Positions 44,254 to 53,899 of a stretch of 58,630 bases of DNA are shown here, piece after piece. The translations under genes and the position numbers were made by a program. The notes under the pieces are model-generated. The model was not told where the DNA came from. It made no database searches and saw nothing but the letters and a program-made list of their open reading frames with translations. The DNA lies in contig NZ_CADCVZ010000010.1 of the NCBI RefSeq assembly GCF_902806265.1, forward strand, positions 1 to 58,630, given 5' to 3'. This stretch comes from an uncultured Sphingomonas sp. GTDB lineage: Bacteria > Pseudomonadota > Alphaproteobacteria > Sphingomonadales > Sphingomonadaceae. Every line of letters starts with the position of its first letter. The first letter of the stretch is position 1.

Positions 44254-45285
44254 ATGCGCGTTGACCTGTTCGACTTCGAGCTGCCGCCCGAGTTGATCGC
44301 CCTGCGTCCGGCGCGGCCGCGGGACAGCGCGCGGTTGCTCAGGGTCAAGGGCGGCGGGCTGTCCGATCACTGCATGCTCGACCTGCCGCGGCTCCTGCAG
44401 CCGGGCGATGTGCTGGTGTTCAACGATACTCGCGTGATCCCCGCCCAGCTGGAAGGCCGCCGGGGCGAAGCGAGCATCGGCGCGACCCTGCACAAGCGCG
44501 AGGGGTTGCGGCGGTGGTGGGCGTTCGTGCGCAACGCGCGGCGGGTGCGGGCCGGTGACCGGCTGGAGTTCGGCGGCGGGGTCGAGGCGCTGGCGGCCGA
44601 TAAGGGCGCGGATGGCTCCGTGCTGCTGGAGTTCGCGGGCGAGGAGCCGGTGGAACTGCTGCTGGAGCGCGCGGGAACGATGCCGCTGCCGCCCTACATC
44701 GCCTCCAGGCGCGCCGCCGACGCGGAGGACGCCGCCGACTACCAGACCATGTTCGCGCGCGAGGAGGGTGCGGTGGCCGCCCCCACCGCCGCGCTGCACT
44801 TCACCGACCGGCTGATCGCCGCCCTGGACCAGGCGGGCATCGGGCGGGAAACGCTGACCCTGCATGTCGGCGCGGGCACCTTCCTGCCGGTCAAGGCGGA
44901 GGACACGGCCGAGCATCGGATGCACGCCGAGTGGGGCCGGATCGACGCCGCAGCGGCCGAGCGTCTCAACGCCGCGCGACGGGCGGGACGGCGGCTGATC
45001 GCAGTCGGCACCACGTCGCTCCGGCTGCTGGAAAGCGCCGCCAACGAGGACGGCACCGTGCGTCCGTTCGAGGGCGACACCGACATCTTCATCACGCCGG
45101 GCTACCGCTTCCGCGCCGTGGGCGGTCTCTTGACCAACTTCCACCTGCCCAGGAGCACGCTGTTCATGCTGGTCAGCGCGCTGATGGGCCTCAACACCAT
45201 GCAACGCGCCTATGCTCATGCGATCGCGGAAGGCTACCGCTTCTACAGCTACGGGGACGGCAGCCTGCTGCTGCCTAATAGTTGA
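44254..45285 (+). CDS. queA: S-adenosylmethionine:tRNA ribosyltransferase-isomerase
   Basis: The 343-residue QueA, which attaches the epoxycyclopentane ribosyl group from SAM to preQ1 in tRNA to make epoxyqueuosine. Signatures include [58 protein letters not shown] and [17 protein letters not shown]. Its partner in the pathway, tgt, lies 6.5 kb downstream on the same strand. The 3' end overlaps crtX by 11 nt, tail to tail. Confidence 0.96.
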   Translation: MRVDLFDFELPPELIALRPARPRDSARLLRVKGGGLSDHCMLDLPRLLQPGDVLVFNDTRVIPAQLEGRRGEASIGATLHKREGLRRWWAFVRNARRVRAGDRLEFGGGVEALAADKGADGSVLLEFAGEEPVELLLERAGTMPLPPYIASRRAADAEDAADYQTMFAREEGAVAAPTAALHFTDRLIAALDQAGIGRETLTLHVGAGTFLPVKAEDTAEHRMHAEWGRIDAAAAERLNAARRAGRRLIAVGTTSLRLLESAANEDGTVRPFEGDTDIFITPGYRFRAVGGLLTNFHLPRSTLFMLVSALMGLNTMQRAYAHAIAEGYRFYSYGDGSLLLPNS

Positions 45286-46510
45286 GCGTCGCTTCCACTA
45301 TGTCCGCGGCACGGGTGCGGCCGCCGGCGGCGGCGATTTCCCCCGCGAGCGTCCGAGCGCGGCGGCGGTAGCCTTCGTCGGCGACCAGGCGGCCGATCTG
45401 CTCGGGCAGCCGGCGCAGGTCTATACGCTCGCCTAGCCGATGGTGCACGATCCGCGCAGCGTTGCCCTTTTGGTCGAAGGCGACCGGACGCACCAGCAGC
45501 GGCACGCCGCACGCCAGCGCGTCAAGCACGGTGTTGGAGCCGCCGTGAGTGACGCACAGCGCGGCCCGCTTCAATACCGCACGGTAAGGGACGAAATCGG
45601 TGACGAAGGTTGCGCCGATCCCGGCCGCTTCAGCCTCGTCCAGCTTGCCGCCGTGCGCTACCAGCAGGTCGGCACCTGCGTCGCGGCAGGCGCCAGCGAT
45701 TGCTCGGAACAGCCCAACGCGCCCGCCCTGAAGCGTTCCGAAGCTGGCGAACACCAGCGGCCGCTCGGGCGCGAAGGCGAACGGCAGCACCTCGTCGCCG
45801 CGCTCCTCCTCGGGGTGGCGCAACGGTCCGACACCCACGAACGGCACCGGCTCGGGGCGCGGAAAGTCATAGCCGCAGACGAGCTGCGCGATCTGCTCCA
45901 TCGGACTGAGGCAATCCTCCATGCTGCGGCAAGGCGGATCGATACCGAGGCGCCGCGCGCAAGCTTCGATCACCCGATTCTGGCGTCGGCTGAGCAAGCC
46001 GCCGATCCGCACCGCCACCCGCGCCCGGCGGACCCCACGCGGGCTCGGGTCGAATGGCCAGTCGAGAAAAGGCAGGGGCACGCCCGGCCCGCTGTTGATC
46101 GGCAGGGCCGTGGCCAGGCTGACCAACGGCAGCCCAAGCCCCAGCGCCAGCAGTCCGCCCGCGGGCTCCAGCTGATCGGCGATCACCGCGTTGCAGCCGA
46201 TGCGCCTCAGCAGCTCGGGGGCGCCCGCGCACAGCTGGGCGGTCATGGCCGCGCTCTCCGCGATGGTGCGCAGCGTGCCGAACAGTCCGGCGGGCCGGGT
46301 GGCGTTGGCGAGCACCCGTCCGACCGCCGGATCGCCGCTGCGTCCGGCCACGGTTTCGCACCCGAGCACCGCCGACTTCACCATGGCCTCGGCCTCGGCG
46401 TTCAGCACAAAGGTCGCACGATGGCCACGCCGCACCAGCTCCTCGCCGAGCACGCTCAGCGAGTGGATATGGCTCGCGAAGGGCGGGCAGATCAGCGCGA
46501 AATGAGCCAT
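45275..46510 (-). CDS. crtX: Carotenoid glycosyltransferase, CrtX-like (GT1)
   Basis: A 411-residue UDP-sugar-dependent glycosyltransferase: [33 protein letters not shown] at the acceptor side and the C-terminal donor site [40 protein letters not shown], including the HGG(S)NT motif and a downstream FDQKGNA. The pattern and its place 7 nt after crtW fit zeaxanthin/astaxanthin glucosyltransferase CrtX. It would add a sugar to hydroxylated carotenoids, making them polar. Confidence 0.85.
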   Translation of the reverse strand: MAHFALICPPFASHIHSLSVLGEELVRRGHRATFVLNAEAEAMVKSAVLGCETVAGRSGDPAVGRVLANATRPAGLFGTLRTIAESAAMTAQLCAGAPELLRRIGCNAVIADQLEPAGGLLALGLGLPLVSLATALPINSGPGVPLPFLDWPFDPSPRGVRRARVAVRIGGLLSRRQNRVIEACARRLGIDPPCRSMEDCLSPMEQIAQLVCGYDFPRPEPVPFVGVGPLRHPEEERGDEVLPFAFAPERPLVFASFGTLQGGRVGLFRAIAGACRDAGADLLVAHGGKLDEAEAAGIGATFVTDFVPYRAVLKRAALCVTHGGSNTVLDALACGVPLLVRPVAFDQKGNAARIVHHRLGERIDLRRLPEQIGRLVADEGYRRRARTLAGEIAAAGGRTRAADIVEATLNY

Positions 46511-46517
46511 GGCCCGC

Positions 46518-47273
46518 TCAGGGCTGTAGCTGCGCTTGGCGCCTTTGTCGCTCCGCCGGCAGCCGCCACCAGGGCGTCCCAGGGCTCAGATGGTGCTCGC
46601 GGTGGTAGCCGAAATGAAAGCAGGTCAGCAGCGAGGCGAGCCAGCCGTATTCGTTGCTGCGCGCGCGATGCTCGTCCGCGAACGGCGCTTCCTCGTGCCG
46701 GTGCGGGAGGAAGGTGCCGAACAGGAACAGCTGCACGGAGGACAAGAGGGACGGCACCGCCCAGAACAGCAGCAGGTTGGCGAGCGGCGCGCCCAGCAGG
46801 AGGATGTAGCTCCATACCAGGGCGGTCAGCAGCAGGAACTCGCGCAGCCCGAAATAGCGCCGCATGAACTGCCCGTACCAGGGCCAGAAGCGGGTCGGAT
46901 GATCTTCGGAGAAGTCGGGGTCGTGCCCGGTGCCGACATGGCGGTGATGGTCGAAATGCTTGGGGGCGAGCCGGTCCATCCAGAACCCCGCGTAGAGCAG
47001 CAGCGCCAGTCGACCGACCGACCGGTTCACGGCGGGGCGCCCGGGCGCCAGGCTGCCGTGCATCGCGTCGTGGGCAACGATGAAGAGGCCGACGCTGAGC
47101 CAAGTCAGCGCCGCCACCAGCAGCGGCGCCGCCAGCAGGCCAATGCTCCGGAGAGGGTGAAAGAACACCGAATAGACGTGCAGCCCGAGCCAGACTACCA
47201 TGATCAGCCCGGCGAGGCCAAGCCCGATCACCGTCTGCCGGCGCTTCTGGGCGGCGATGAGCATGGTGGTCAT
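46518..47273 (-). CDS. crtW: Beta-carotene ketolase, CrtW type
   Basis: A 251-residue membrane di-iron oxygenase that adds 4-keto groups to beta-ionone rings. The three histidine clusters are clear: HDAMH (68-72), HFDHHRH (106-112) and HFGYHREHH (220-228); FGTFLPHR and the C-terminal PWWRLP are CrtW hallmarks. Hydrophobic helices flank the His boxes. It uses beta-carotene, the same substrate as the divergent Blh, so the two enzymes would compete. First gene of the crtW-crtX pair, 110 nt from the rhodopsin start. Confidence 0.92.
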   Translation of the reverse strand: MTTMLIAAQKRRQTVIGLGLAGLIMVVWLGLHVYSVFFHPLRSIGLLAAPLLVAALTWLSVGLFIVAHDAMHGSLAPGRPAVNRSVGRLALLLYAGFWMDRLAPKHFDHHRHVGTGHDPDFSEDHPTRFWPWYGQFMRRYFGLREFLLLTALVWSYILLLGAPLANLLLFWAVPSLLSSVQLFLFGTFLPHRHEEAPFADEHRARSNEYGWLASLLTCFHFGYHREHHLSPGTPWWRLPAERQRRQAQLQP

Positions 47274-47383
47274 TTAGTGCCGTTCCCACCGGCTTACCAG
47301 TCCGGCGCCGGCAAGCGAACCATTGGAACCCTAGGACTTGCTGGCCATTTCACGTGCGGGGCGGCTCAGCAGGGGTGATGCGC

Positions 47384-48235
47384 ATGACTCGCAACCAGTG
47401 GCTTGGCTTCGGTGCGGCGGCGTTCGTCGTCGGCTTTGTGGCAATCCTCGCCATGCGCCGCCCGGACGAGGGCGGAGGCGGCGCCACCGCGGACCAGTCG
47501 GACCAGCCTGAGATCGCGGTGAAGACCCGCGAGGAGGAGAACGACAAGCTCATCCACAGCCTGGTCGTGCTGACCGCGGGCACGGCCTACCTGCTGATGG
47601 CCAGCGGCGGCGGGCGCAAGCCGAAAGAAGGCGGGCGCGAGCTGTTCTGGATGCGCTACGTCGACTGGTCGATCACCACGCCCCTGCTGCTCACCAGCCT
47701 CGGGCTGACCGCGCTGGGCACCCCGTTCCGCCGTTGGGGCCTGCTCCTCGGTACGCTGTTCACCGACCTGTACATGATCGCCACCGGCTATCTGGCGGAC
47801 GAAGCACCCAAGGACAGCTCGATGAAGTGGAGCTGGTACGGCGTCAGCACCGGAGCGTTCGTCGGCCTTTATTACCTGCTCTGGGGTCCGCTGCGGGAGG
47901 AATCGGAGAAGACCGGCGAGGAAGCCGCCGACGTCTACCGCCGCAACCTCACTTTCCTTAGCATCGTCTGGGCCGGCTACCCGGTCAACTTCCTGATCGG
48001 CCCCGAGGCGCTGGAGCTGATCGACGACGACACCAGCACCGGCATCTACACCGGCCTGGATATCGCCGCGAAAATCCTGTTCGGCCTCTACTCGCTCAGC
48101 AACACGCAGGAAAAGGCCGCCCGCGCGCTCGCCGACGGACGCGTTCCCGAGCATGAGCTTCGGCCGGCCCCGGCCGCGCACCACGAGGTCTGGGAACCGG
48201 GCTCGAGCGAAGAGCGGAGGGGCCGCGGCGGGTGA
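47384..48235 (+). CDS. Microbial rhodopsin, DTS-motif proton pump type with helix-B histidine
   Basis: A 283-residue, seven-helix retinal protein. Helix C reads RYVDWSITTPLLLTS: Asp94 (Schiff-base proton acceptor), Thr98 and Ser105 replace the usual Asp-Thr-Asp/Glu, so the carboxylic proton donor is missing. His58 on helix B aligns with bacteriorhodopsin Thr46, the donor's partner; this His plus DTG/DTS is the signature of a proteobacterial group of outward proton pumps. Lys230 in LDIAAKILFG binds retinal; Asp226 is the second counterion. Leu102 suggests green absorption. Loop A-B is long and acidic. ATG 47384 has AGGGG at 8 nt; ATG 47378 is too close. Stop overlaps blh. Confidence 0.93.
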   Translation: MTRNQWLGFGAAAFVVGFVAILAMRRPDEGGGGATADQSDQPEIAVKTREEENDKLIHSLVVLTAGTAYLLMASGGGRKPKEGGRELFWMRYVDWSITTPLLLTSLGLTALGTPFRRWGLLLGTLFTDLYMIATGYLADEAPKDSSMKWSWYGVSTGAFVGLYYLLWGPLREESEKTGEEAADVYRRNLTFLSIVWAGYPVNFLIGPEALELIDDDTSTGIYTGLDIAAKILFGLYSLSNTQEKAARALADGRVPEHELRPAPAAHHEVWEPGSSEERRGRGG

Positions 48236-49122
48236 GCCTCGCCGCGCAGCTGCCGCTGCTGGGCCTGGCGGTGTTCGTCGGCGGAACCCCCCACGGGGCA
48301 CTGGACCATCGGGTCGCGCGGGGGCTGCTGGAGCCCGTGCTGGGCCGCGGCTGGCTCGGCGCGTTCCTGCTGCTCTACCTGACGGCGGCTGGCGCGATGC
48401 TGCTGTGGTGGCTGGCCGCGCCCGGCCCCGCGCTCGCCGCTTTCCTGATCCTTGCCACGGTCCACTTCGGCAGCCACGATTCGCCCAGCGGGGCACCTGT
48501 CGCGGTCCTCGCCCGAGGCGCGATTCCGCCAATCGCCGCCGCGGCGGCTCACCGGGAAGAGTTGACCACGATCTTCGGCTGGCTCGCTGGGGAGCAAGGC
48601 GCCGCCTTGGTGCCATGGCTGGCCGGGCCGGGGCTGATCGTCTGGCTGTGCGCAGCGGTGGTAACGCTCGCGATCGAGCGGGAGGCAATCGGTCGCCTGG
48701 AGCTGATCGGCGTCACTGCGCTGTTCCTGTTCCTGCCGCCACTGCTTGCCTTCGCTGCCTACTTTGCGCTGCTGCACTCGCCGCGGGCGTTGCGGTCTTC
48801 ATTGCTGCCGGGCGAGACGGTCCCGCAGCTGCTGAAAGCCGCGCTCCCCTTCAGTGTCGCGGCTGTGGCTCTGGCCGCGCTCGGCTACGGCTTGCTGCGC
48901 CAGGAACTCGCGGCGGACGCGGCGTTCGTGCGGACCGTGTTCTGGTGGCTGGCCGCGCTGACCGTTCCGCACATGGGCCTGCACCTGCTGAATGCGCGCC
49001 GAGCCGCTCAGGCGGCGCCTCAAACGACGAAGAAGTCCGCCGCCGTCAAGTTGAGGTCACTGCCGGCCACCGTCGCGAACAGCAGCTGCGCCGCTCCGCC
49101 GGCGCCGTCCGGGTCGAAGTAG
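48232..49122 (+). CDS. blh: Blh/Brp-family beta-carotene 15,15'-dioxygenase
   Basis: A 296-residue polytopic membrane enzyme that cleaves beta-carotene to retinal. Iron-ligand histidines His21 (GTPHGALDH) and His78 (VHFGSHD) sit at exactly the positions known in the marine 66A03 enzyme. The HSxRH motif, which normally gives two more ligands, reads LLHSPRAL here: His182 is present, the last His is Ala186. GTG 48232 overlaps the rhodopsin stop (GTGA), so retinal supply and opsin are translated together. The last ~34 residues overlap the convergent esterase gene by 103 nt and look like run-on. Confidence 0.9.
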   Translation: MSLAAQLPLLGLAVFVGGTPHGALDHRVARGLLEPVLGRGWLGAFLLLYLTAAGAMLLWWLAAPGPALAAFLILATVHFGSHDSPSGAPVAVLARGAIPPIAAAAAHREELTTIFGWLAGEQGAALVPWLAGPGLIVWLCAAVVTLAIEREAIGRLELIGVTALFLFLPPLLAFAAYFALLHSPRALRSSLLPGETVPQLLKAALPFSVAAVALAALGYGLLRQELAADAAFVRTVFWWLAALTVPHMGLHLLNARRAAQAAPQTTKKSAAVKLRSLPATVANSSCAAPPAPSGSK

Positions 49123-50867
49123 AGCCTGCGGGCCACGGGATCGAAGATGATCCGGTCGTCCGCGTCCACCGCGACGATTCCAGTGCGGAAGGCGCCGGCG
49201 CCAAGCGCTCCGGTCGGCAGTCCGGCGAAGACCGCATTCTCCAGCCGGATACTTTCCTCGGCTGCCGAGAAGTCGCCGATCCGATCGACATTGCCGCTGC
49301 CGAGTGCGGTGGTGAACGCGAACACGTCCGCGCCTGCCTTGCCGTGCAGCGAGTCGCTACCGCCTTTGCCGTCGATGATGTTGCTTGCCGCGTTGCCGAT
49401 GATGGTTTGTGCGAGTTCGTTGCCGGTGAGGTTGAGCGCTGCCGTGCCTCTGCTGTTGGTGGTCGACAGCACCTCAATCGCGGAGCCTTTCGCCAACTGG
49501 TAGCTGACGGTGGTGTAGACGCGGTCGGTCCCGCCGCCGGCCCCTTCGACCACCAGCGTGGAGCTGCTCCTCACTGTATAGCTGTCGTTCTGAACCGCCG
49601 CATTGTCGGCCTGGAGGAGGTAGGCGCCCGTTAGGACCCCAACTCCGCGCAACTCAACGGTGTAGTTGCCTGCGACCGTTGTCGTGAACTGGAGAAACGC
49701 GTCGAGGCCCAGCCCGCCGTCATCGTTCGACGCGACCACCGTCCCGTCCGGGCCGATGATCCGCAGCTCGGGGTCGGCCAGCGTCCCCGAGGCATTGGCC
49801 GTGAGCTTGCCCGAACCGAGGCCGAGCATCTCGAAGGTGAAGGTCGAGTTGGCGGCCAGCGAGAAGGTCAATCGGTCCACCTCTCCCTTGGCTGCGATGG
49901 ACCCCCGCAGCCCTACGTCCGACTGCGCCATCCGGACCGCTTCGCCCGAGGATCCGCCGTTGACCGCATCGATCAGGTAGGCGGCGGCATGGGCATGCAG
50001 CTGCGCGGTTGGGTGCAGCTGGTCCATGAAGACCAGACTGCTCCGGTTGGCCGGGTAGATGGCCGAGGCGGGGTAGATCCGCTCCAGATTGTCGAAGATG
50101 AAGTCGCCCATTTCGGTGAAGCTGGCGTAGATGATCTCCGCCTCCGGCCGGAGCGTTCGCAGATCCTCGATCTCCGCCCGGATCAACTCGTCCAGCATGC
50201 GGGCATATTCGGTTGCGACTGCGCGGCGCTGGGCTTCATCGAAGAGGCCGTTGTAATAGGGTTGCAGCCCCACGTCGGGCACGCCGGTGATCAGGATGTG
50301 GTCGACGCCGATGTCGATGGCCTGGCGGATCTCCTCGATGAACTCCGCCGCGTCCCGCTCCATGCTGGCCCGAACGGACTCGAGATCGCGCCAGGGGCCG
50401 GTAGCGGGGACGTAGTCGTGCACATCGTTCGCGCCGAAGGTAAACAGGTGAAGCGCATCGCCGTCGGCATCGCCGTCCACCGCGTCACGGAAGGCGTCCG
50501 TCTGGTCGTCCATGTCCGGCACCGCCTCGCCGCCCTGCCGGATCTGGGCGCCGCCGTAAGCGAAGTTCAGATTGTTGCCGTTCGGATCGGAGAAGAAGCC
50601 GAACGAGATGCCGAGCAGGGGATCGTCATAGCCGAATGGGAACACCGGTTTGGTCGGCACGCCGATGAACTTGTTGCTGATCAGGTCGGCGTAGGTGAAG
50701 CCGTCGGTGAACCGTCCCTTGTAGTAGCCCCTACCGGTCGACGGCGCGCCGTCCGGCAGCGAGGTGAACGGAAAGAAGTCGTAGACCTCGGCCAGGTCAA
50801 GGGCGTTGCCGGCGTCGACCAGGCTATCGCCGAATACGTACACTCCCGAGAAGTTGCGCAGGCCCAT
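49020..50867 (-). CDS. GDSL/SGNH esterase with PPC-like domain and RTX-like C-terminus
   Basis: A secreted 615-residue protein. N-terminal SGNH hydrolase: Ser in YVFGDSLVDAGNA, FAYGGAQI, FGANDV, and Asp/His in FMDQLHPT. A middle domain around residues 330-420 resembles bacterial pre-peptidase C-terminal folds. The C-terminus has ASNIIDGKGGSDSLHGKAGADVFAF, an RTX-type calcium turn, then a serralysin-like signal region ending ADFFVV. No Sec signal, so export by a type I system is expected, probably the PrtD/HlyD pair at 33-36 kb. ATG 50867 with GGGAG at 8 nt. Confidence 0.85.
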   Translation of the reverse strand: MGLRNFSGVYVFGDSLVDAGNALDLAEVYDFFPFTSLPDGAPSTGRGYYKGRFTDGFTYADLISNKFIGVPTKPVFPFGYDDPLLGISFGFFSDPNGNNLNFAYGGAQIRQGGEAVPDMDDQTDAFRDAVDGDADGDALHLFTFGANDVHDYVPATGPWRDLESVRASMERDAAEFIEEIRQAIDIGVDHILITGVPDVGLQPYYNGLFDEAQRRAVATEYARMLDELIRAEIEDLRTLRPEAEIIYASFTEMGDFIFDNLERIYPASAIYPANRSSLVFMDQLHPTAQLHAHAAAYLIDAVNGGSSGEAVRMAQSDVGLRGSIAAKGEVDRLTFSLAANSTFTFEMLGLGSGKLTANASGTLADPELRIIGPDGTVVASNDDGGLGLDAFLQFTTTVAGNYTVELRGVGVLTGAYLLQADNAAVQNDSYTVRSSSTLVVEGAGGGTDRVYTTVSYQLAKGSAIEVLSTTNSRGTAALNLTGNELAQTIIGNAASNIIDGKGGSDSLHGKAGADVFAFTTALGSGNVDRIGDFSAAEESIRLENAVFAGLPTGALGAGAFRTGIVAVDADDRIIFDPVARRLYFDPDGAGGAAQLLFATVAGSDLNLTAADFFVV

Positions 50868-50995
50868 GCTATTGGCTCCCCTTTTTGCGCGCAGCAGGCG
50901 AGTTGGTCCGCTGGGCGCGCGATCGACCGTGCCGCACAAAGCTGAGCCGATGAGCGAGTCGCTTCAACCCCTTAGTTGGTTAACGCAGCTCAGCT

Positions 50996-52930
<1,935 letters not shown>

Positions 52931-52988
52931 CCGCGCATCCATTGCTGAACCGAGTCGTTAAAGCGCCATCCAAATCAAGGAGGCGACC

Positions 52989-53840
52989 ATGGCGCGCATC
53001 AGCGGCATCGAAGAACATATGGAAGTGATAGGCGCCGACGGCGTTCACGTCGGCACCGTCGACAAGGTCGAGGGCGACCGCATCAAGCTGACCAAGAAGG
53101 ACAGCGGGCAGGGCAGTCACCAAGGTCATCACCATTACCTCTCGACCGGCCTGGTGGCCGACGTGGAAGGCGGCAAGGTGCGGTTGTCAGCGACTGCGGC
53201 CAACGCGTTGATGTTCCAGGAAGAGGATCAAGGCACGTCCGCCCTCGTTACCGGCGGTGCAAACGCACGGAGCGGCAGCACCGGCGCCGATACGCGCACC
53301 AGCAGCACCTCCTACCAGGCGCAGAACAGCAGCCCCAGAAACTCCAACTCCCGAAGGGATACCAAGGGGCGCTCGGGTCCGAACTGGGCCGGCATCGCGC
53401 TCGGGACGGCGGCTGCCGCGGCGACTGCGGGCGCGGCCATTTACGCCCGCCGGCAGAAGTCGGACAAGGCCGACGCCAAGAAGTTCGAGCTGCGGCTGCA
53501 GACCGACGAGACCGCCCGTCTGATCTCGTCCGCCAAGGTCGAGGGCACGCCGGTACTCGGTCGCGACGGGCAGCATCTCGGCAAGATCGACAGCTTCATG
53601 GTCGACAAATACACCGGCCGGGTCGCTTATGCCGTGCTGTCGTTCGGCGGAACGCTGGGCATCGGCGGGAACCTGTTCCCGCTGCCCTGGTCGGCCCTCG
53701 ACTACGACGTCGAGCATGACGGCTACCGGCTGAACCTGACGAGCGACCAGCTCGAAAGCGCGCCCAAGTTCAAGCGCGATGACACGCCGGAGTTCACCAC
53801 CCAGTACCGGCGTACGGTGGCGCTGTTCTACGCCCGATAG
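52989..53840 (+). CDS. DUF2171 - transmembrane - PRC-barrel fusion protein
   Basis: Three parts: an N-terminal DUF2171-like strand domain (MEVIGADGVHVGTVDKVEGDRIKLTKKD, HHHYLSTGLVADVEGGKVRLS), a Ser/Thr/Asn-rich linker, one hydrophobic segment (WAGIALGTAAAAATAGAAIYARR), and a C-terminal PRC-barrel (VEGTPVLGRDGQHLGKIDSFMVDKYTGRVAYAVLSFGG...PLPWSALDYD). GGAGG lies 6 nt upstream of ATG 52989. DUF2171 proteins often occur in stress operons. Two related barrel-like modules joined through a membrane helix is unusual. Confidence 0.78.
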   Translation: MARISGIEEHMEVIGADGVHVGTVDKVEGDRIKLTKKDSGQGSHQGHHHYLSTGLVADVEGGKVRLSATAANALMFQEEDQGTSALVTGGANARSGSTGADTRTSSTSYQAQNSSPRNSNSRRDTKGRSGPNWAGIALGTAAAAATAGAAIYARRQKSDKADAKKFELRLQTDETARLISSAKVEGTPVLGRDGQHLGKIDSFMVDKYTGRVAYAVLSFGGTLGIGGNLFPLPWSALDYDVEHDGYRLNLTSDQLESAPKFKRDDTPEFTTQYRRTVALFYAR

Positions 53841-53857
53841 CCCTCGCGAAAGTCGGC

Positions 53858-53891
53858 AAACCTCCCCGTCGGCGCGGCCGGCGGGGGGTTT
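53858..53891. terminator. Bidirectional intrinsic terminator
   Basis: AAACCTCCCCG (53858-53868) and CGGGGGGTTT (53882-53891) form a strong GC hairpin with A and T edges, which terminates both strands. It lies between the convergent PRC-barrel gene and the DEAD-box helicase gene. Confidence 0.7.
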
Positions 53892-53899
53892 GACGGAAG

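Noticed and set aside
47325-47350. GGAACC upstream of the rhodopsin as an EcfG promoter
   Set aside because: No CGTT-like -10 element at 16-18 bp; the match is only the -35 half.
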